A stretch of DNA of 64,000 nucleotides from Gerris lacustris (lineage: Eukaryota > Arthropoda > Insecta > Hemiptera > Gerridae): NCBI GenBank assembly GCA_951217055.1, contig OX578283.1, forward strand, positions 62,005,832-62,069,831. Reading direction: 5' to 3'. The translations under genes were made by a program, and so were the position numbers. The notes beneath the pieces were generated by a model. The model saw only the letters and a list, made by a program, of their open reading frames with translations, was not told the origin of the DNA and ran no database searches. Below are positions 61,025 through 64,000 of this stretch, piece after piece. Each line of letters opens with the position of its first letter. Position 1 is the stretch's first letter.

Positions 61025-63418
61025 AAAATAGTTTTAATAATATTTGTTGCAGTTGTTTTTACAAGGCAACCTAATTTATTAGTATTATTTTTATTTACTA
61101 TGTTTTGTTTATCCTTATTGATTAAATCAAAATAGATGTAAGTTTAAATAAATAAAAGCCAGTGAAACAAAATATCTTTATTTTATAACTATTACCCAAA
61201 TAGCTTAGCTTAGTTTCTTAGCTGAACTTCTTAACTGAATTCTAATTTATATCACATCTTTTAAAATTTTCTTTTCTTTATATGAATATAATTTTGTACT
61301 CATTAATTCCATAAATACTTAAAAGTTGTATATTTGTTCGGTAATAATCTTGAAACAGCTGTTTTATTTGTAATACTAGTACTTCGATGGTTTGTTTATA
61401 CATTTTTTTGAGAAGAATGCTTTTTAAAAATCTGGAATATAATAATACGAACCCTTAGGCCTCTGGCAATTGGCGTACTTTTATATTTAGAAAAAAAGTA
61501 AAACTAAGAAATTAATTTTTAGATAAGTTATTATATCTATTTAAAGACCAACAAATCAAACATTTATTTATATTGGAATAAATGTGGTTGCCTTAGCTTG
61601 GCAATAACAAATCATTATTATTATTTAAGTCTTGAGTCAGCATTTTAGAATCATGAGCTCTCATTAGCTTGCCATCCTCTTTTTCAAATTTTGCCGCACT
61701 ACCTACACACAACTCATTTAATACAGGACTGTAATCTACTATTTAATAAATCTGCTTTAATTTGTATCAATTTAAATAATTATTTCCAATTTTTAATATG
61801 TTTTAATTATATGTTAAGATATTTCATTTATATGATGATAATAATAATAATAATAATTATACTCCATGACACAAAAGCCCAAGGAGGGCCTGCCAAATGG
61901 GTTATGTGACTATAGATGTAATAAATGACAAGAGAGTCACCTTGTCATTACATGAGCTGTATAAACTGTAAATTTATATGGAAAAATATAATCTTTTTTC
62001 AATTAAAATAAGTAAAAACCTTTTAAATATAACACTTTAGAAATGCTTATTAAATTTAATAATATAAATTTGATCAAAATAACTTTTAATTAATTCAGTA
62101 CCTACTATTTTAAGTGCCAATAAATTACTTCATTTTAACATAACCATACTAACCCATTAAGCTAACAAATTGTACCACCGAACAAAGAATATTACACACA
62201 AAATCTTTTTCTTTTTTTTTTAATAACCAAGAATATAAAAATTCTGAAAATAAAGAGACCCTGAAATGTAAACACTTTGCATTAATAAAATACAGCAATT
62301 TTACTGATTTTTAAAATTGATTTTATAGAACCTTCAGCTTAAGTTGTATATCAATAATTTATAAGATTTTGAGCATGCACATTCCCCTTTTACCTTTAAT
62401 TACAACTTTCTTTTCTTTAAAAAAAAAAAAACTGAAGGAAAAGTTATTTGAACTTTTAAAAAAGGAACAAAAACTAGGATATACTCTATCCCTCAATAAG
62501 ATGAAGAATTATTAAAATTTATCCATGAAATCGGAAATATGAAACAGACTTTAGAAATTATAAAGGTTTTTCTTTCCTTTTTACAGAGTTCAAATTTCTT
62601 TTTTTTAAAAAAAAATAAATGAATAAAATAACATGCTTATTGACAAAGGCAGGTACCAAAAAATTTTGATTAGTGTAGTTCGACAATGCAGAGAAATAAA
62701 ATTGACATTTCAATTTATATATAAAAATACACTGGATTTATTATAAGACTCGTTTAAGTACTTAACATTATTTGAAAAACCACGAGTATTTGCCATTTAT
62801 TCTCCCAGTGTCAAATGTCACGTCGAATTTAGTATAGAAGTCAATTGTGGCAAGTACTGTAAATGAACTAAGGAAAAATAATAATTGAAATTATTTCAAA
62901 TATAAAATCAACACTGATTATCATCTGAAGAAATAAAATTTAAAATTCTATATAATCAGTCGACAGAAAAAAAAAATTATGATAATATTATTATTTAAAT
63001 AATAATAACGTAACTAATAACGTGGCTTAAGCGAGCTTTTTCTGTCTACTAAATCAATAAAAAATATTAAAATTTAAACCTATGACTTTAGCAGCTGAGA
63101 GACCCCCACCTATACTTATTAGGAATACTTTAGGTAAAACAGCACAAGGAATTATCTTAATAAATAATTCTCTCCGTACATATTTAGCTGCAAGAGGAAT
63201 TAAAAGCTACCACTACATAATTCCTAAGTGAGACATATTGATACCCTAGTTGTTAAGTGACAATATGTTGATTTCCAAAAACAAGAATTTTAAATATTGA
63301 GGGTTCGAAAAAAGACTGTATTTACTTCATTTGACATTAATATAAACCATCTAAAGAGCAATCCTACATTAATCATATCTGTGTTTGATAACAAAGGTTG
63401 TAAGAGGTCAGATCCTCA
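61025..63418. other. AT-rich DNA, trace of the variable-end family
   Basis: No gene recognised. At about 61652-61680, ATGAGCTCTCATTAGCTTGC (inverted) resembles the left core of the variable-end family. An (ATA)n stretch is near 61835. Confidence 0.45.
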
Positions 63419-63422
63419 TTAA

Positions 63423-63678
63423 CCCATTCAATGCGTAATCCCATTCATGAACCTACCTTAGTTACCGTATATATCTAAACGATTTTAAAAGTTAATTTAA
63501 AAATAAAAAATAAAAGTTTGTATCCACTGTGGATACAAACGTGAGCGGGCCTGACGGAGCCTTGCAAGATGGTTCTACTCGAGGCACGGAGAATTGAGCT
63601 ACAGAGGGCTGAAAGAGAGGGCTTGGATCCACCCACCAGGCGCGTTAGCACGGCATGGATCCACCCGCATTGAATGGG
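63423..63678. mobile_element. piggyBac-like MITE (C)
   Basis: 256 bp between TTAA (63419-63422, 63679-63682). Perfect 13-bp inverted ends CCCATTCAATGCG. GC-richer interior with a TTTGTATCCACTGTGGATAC palindrome and a GGATCCACCC repeat near the right end. Confidence 0.85.
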
Positions 63679-63887
63679 TTAAACACTTATGTTTTGAAAA
63701 ATATCACTTAACACATTGATGAATTAGGTAAAGTAGTTTATCGAAGCTGAATGACAAAAAAAAAAATGAAGAGATGTATAGAAGTAGAATATAGTAGGAG
63801 AGGGAGTTAGATAAAATTTAGGACAGACAAATAATGGGGAGAAGTATGTGTTTAGTCTAGGGCTAAGAGAGATTGGGCCACCAATGG

Positions 63888-64000
63888 AAAAAATCAGTCC
63901 AAGACAACTCAGACAAACTTTCTCATATACAAGTTCATAATTAATTACTCAGCCCCGTGTTTTCTATTTATTAGTTTTCGTAGGTACATTTAATTATTAT
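63888..64000 (+). repeat. Dispersed repeat R1, cut by window edge
   Basis: TCAGTCCAAGACAACTCAGA, CAAACTTTCTCATATACAAG and TAGTTTTCGTAGGTACATTT match the left part of R1. Confidence 0.65.

Noticed and set aside
61691..61909. 72-codon open frame
   Set aside because: It is driven by an (ATA)n microsatellite encoding poly-Ile, with no similarity recognised.

Overview
The window looks like AT-rich, intron-rich arthropod (most likely insect) nuclear DNA. Four conserved animal genes can be read. They sit among a dense and often nested set of transposable elements, mostly short non-autonomous DNA transposons (MITEs), tRNA-derived SINEs and retroelement remains. No bacterial features, CRISPR arrays or rRNA genes were seen. 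The species cannot be named from the sequence alone.

Layout. (1) Positions 1-37718, minus strand: the 5' two thirds of SMG5, a nonsense-mediated mRNA decay factor. Fifteen coding exons, all with matching splice phases, give 686 residues in frame. The C-terminal PIN domain is not found and probably lies beyond the left edge. Its introns carry most of the mobile elements, including a complete Ty3/gypsy-type LTR retrotransposon (24193-29789) whose two LTRs are identical by eye and whose edge lies 35 bp from an SMG5 3' splice site. (2) Positions 37719-38393: a 675-bp head-to-head intergenic region. (3) 38394-41333, plus strand: NEMF (Rqc2/Caliban), the ribosome-associated quality-control factor, in one uninterrupted 979-codon frame. 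(4) 43726-48602, plus strand: a three-exon C12orf57 (protein C10) homologue of 114 residues. (5) 55622-59142, minus strand: a two-exon barrier-to-autointegration factor (BANF1/BAF) of 90 residues. (6) 59143-64000: no gene recognised; AT-rich DNA with MITEs.

How the genes relate. SMG5 acts in mRNA surveillance and NEMF in clearing stalled ribosomes, and they share one short divergent promoter region. C12orf57 and BANF1 appear to be unrelated neighbours.

Mobile elements. Recognised by terminal repeats and target duplications: piggyBac-like MITEs (TTAA), a PIF/Harbinger-like MITE (TTA), pogo/Tigger-like and mariner-like MITEs (TA), a hAT element with an 8-bp duplication and transposase remains, long foldback elements and several SINE copies. 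The most unusual pattern is a family with a conserved core of about 100-200 bp (copies at 14.7, 41.9, 50.4, 53.1 and 60.8 kb). Each copy is bounded by its own inverted repeat: it matches between the two ends of one copy but not between copies. All boundaries and comparisons were made by eye.
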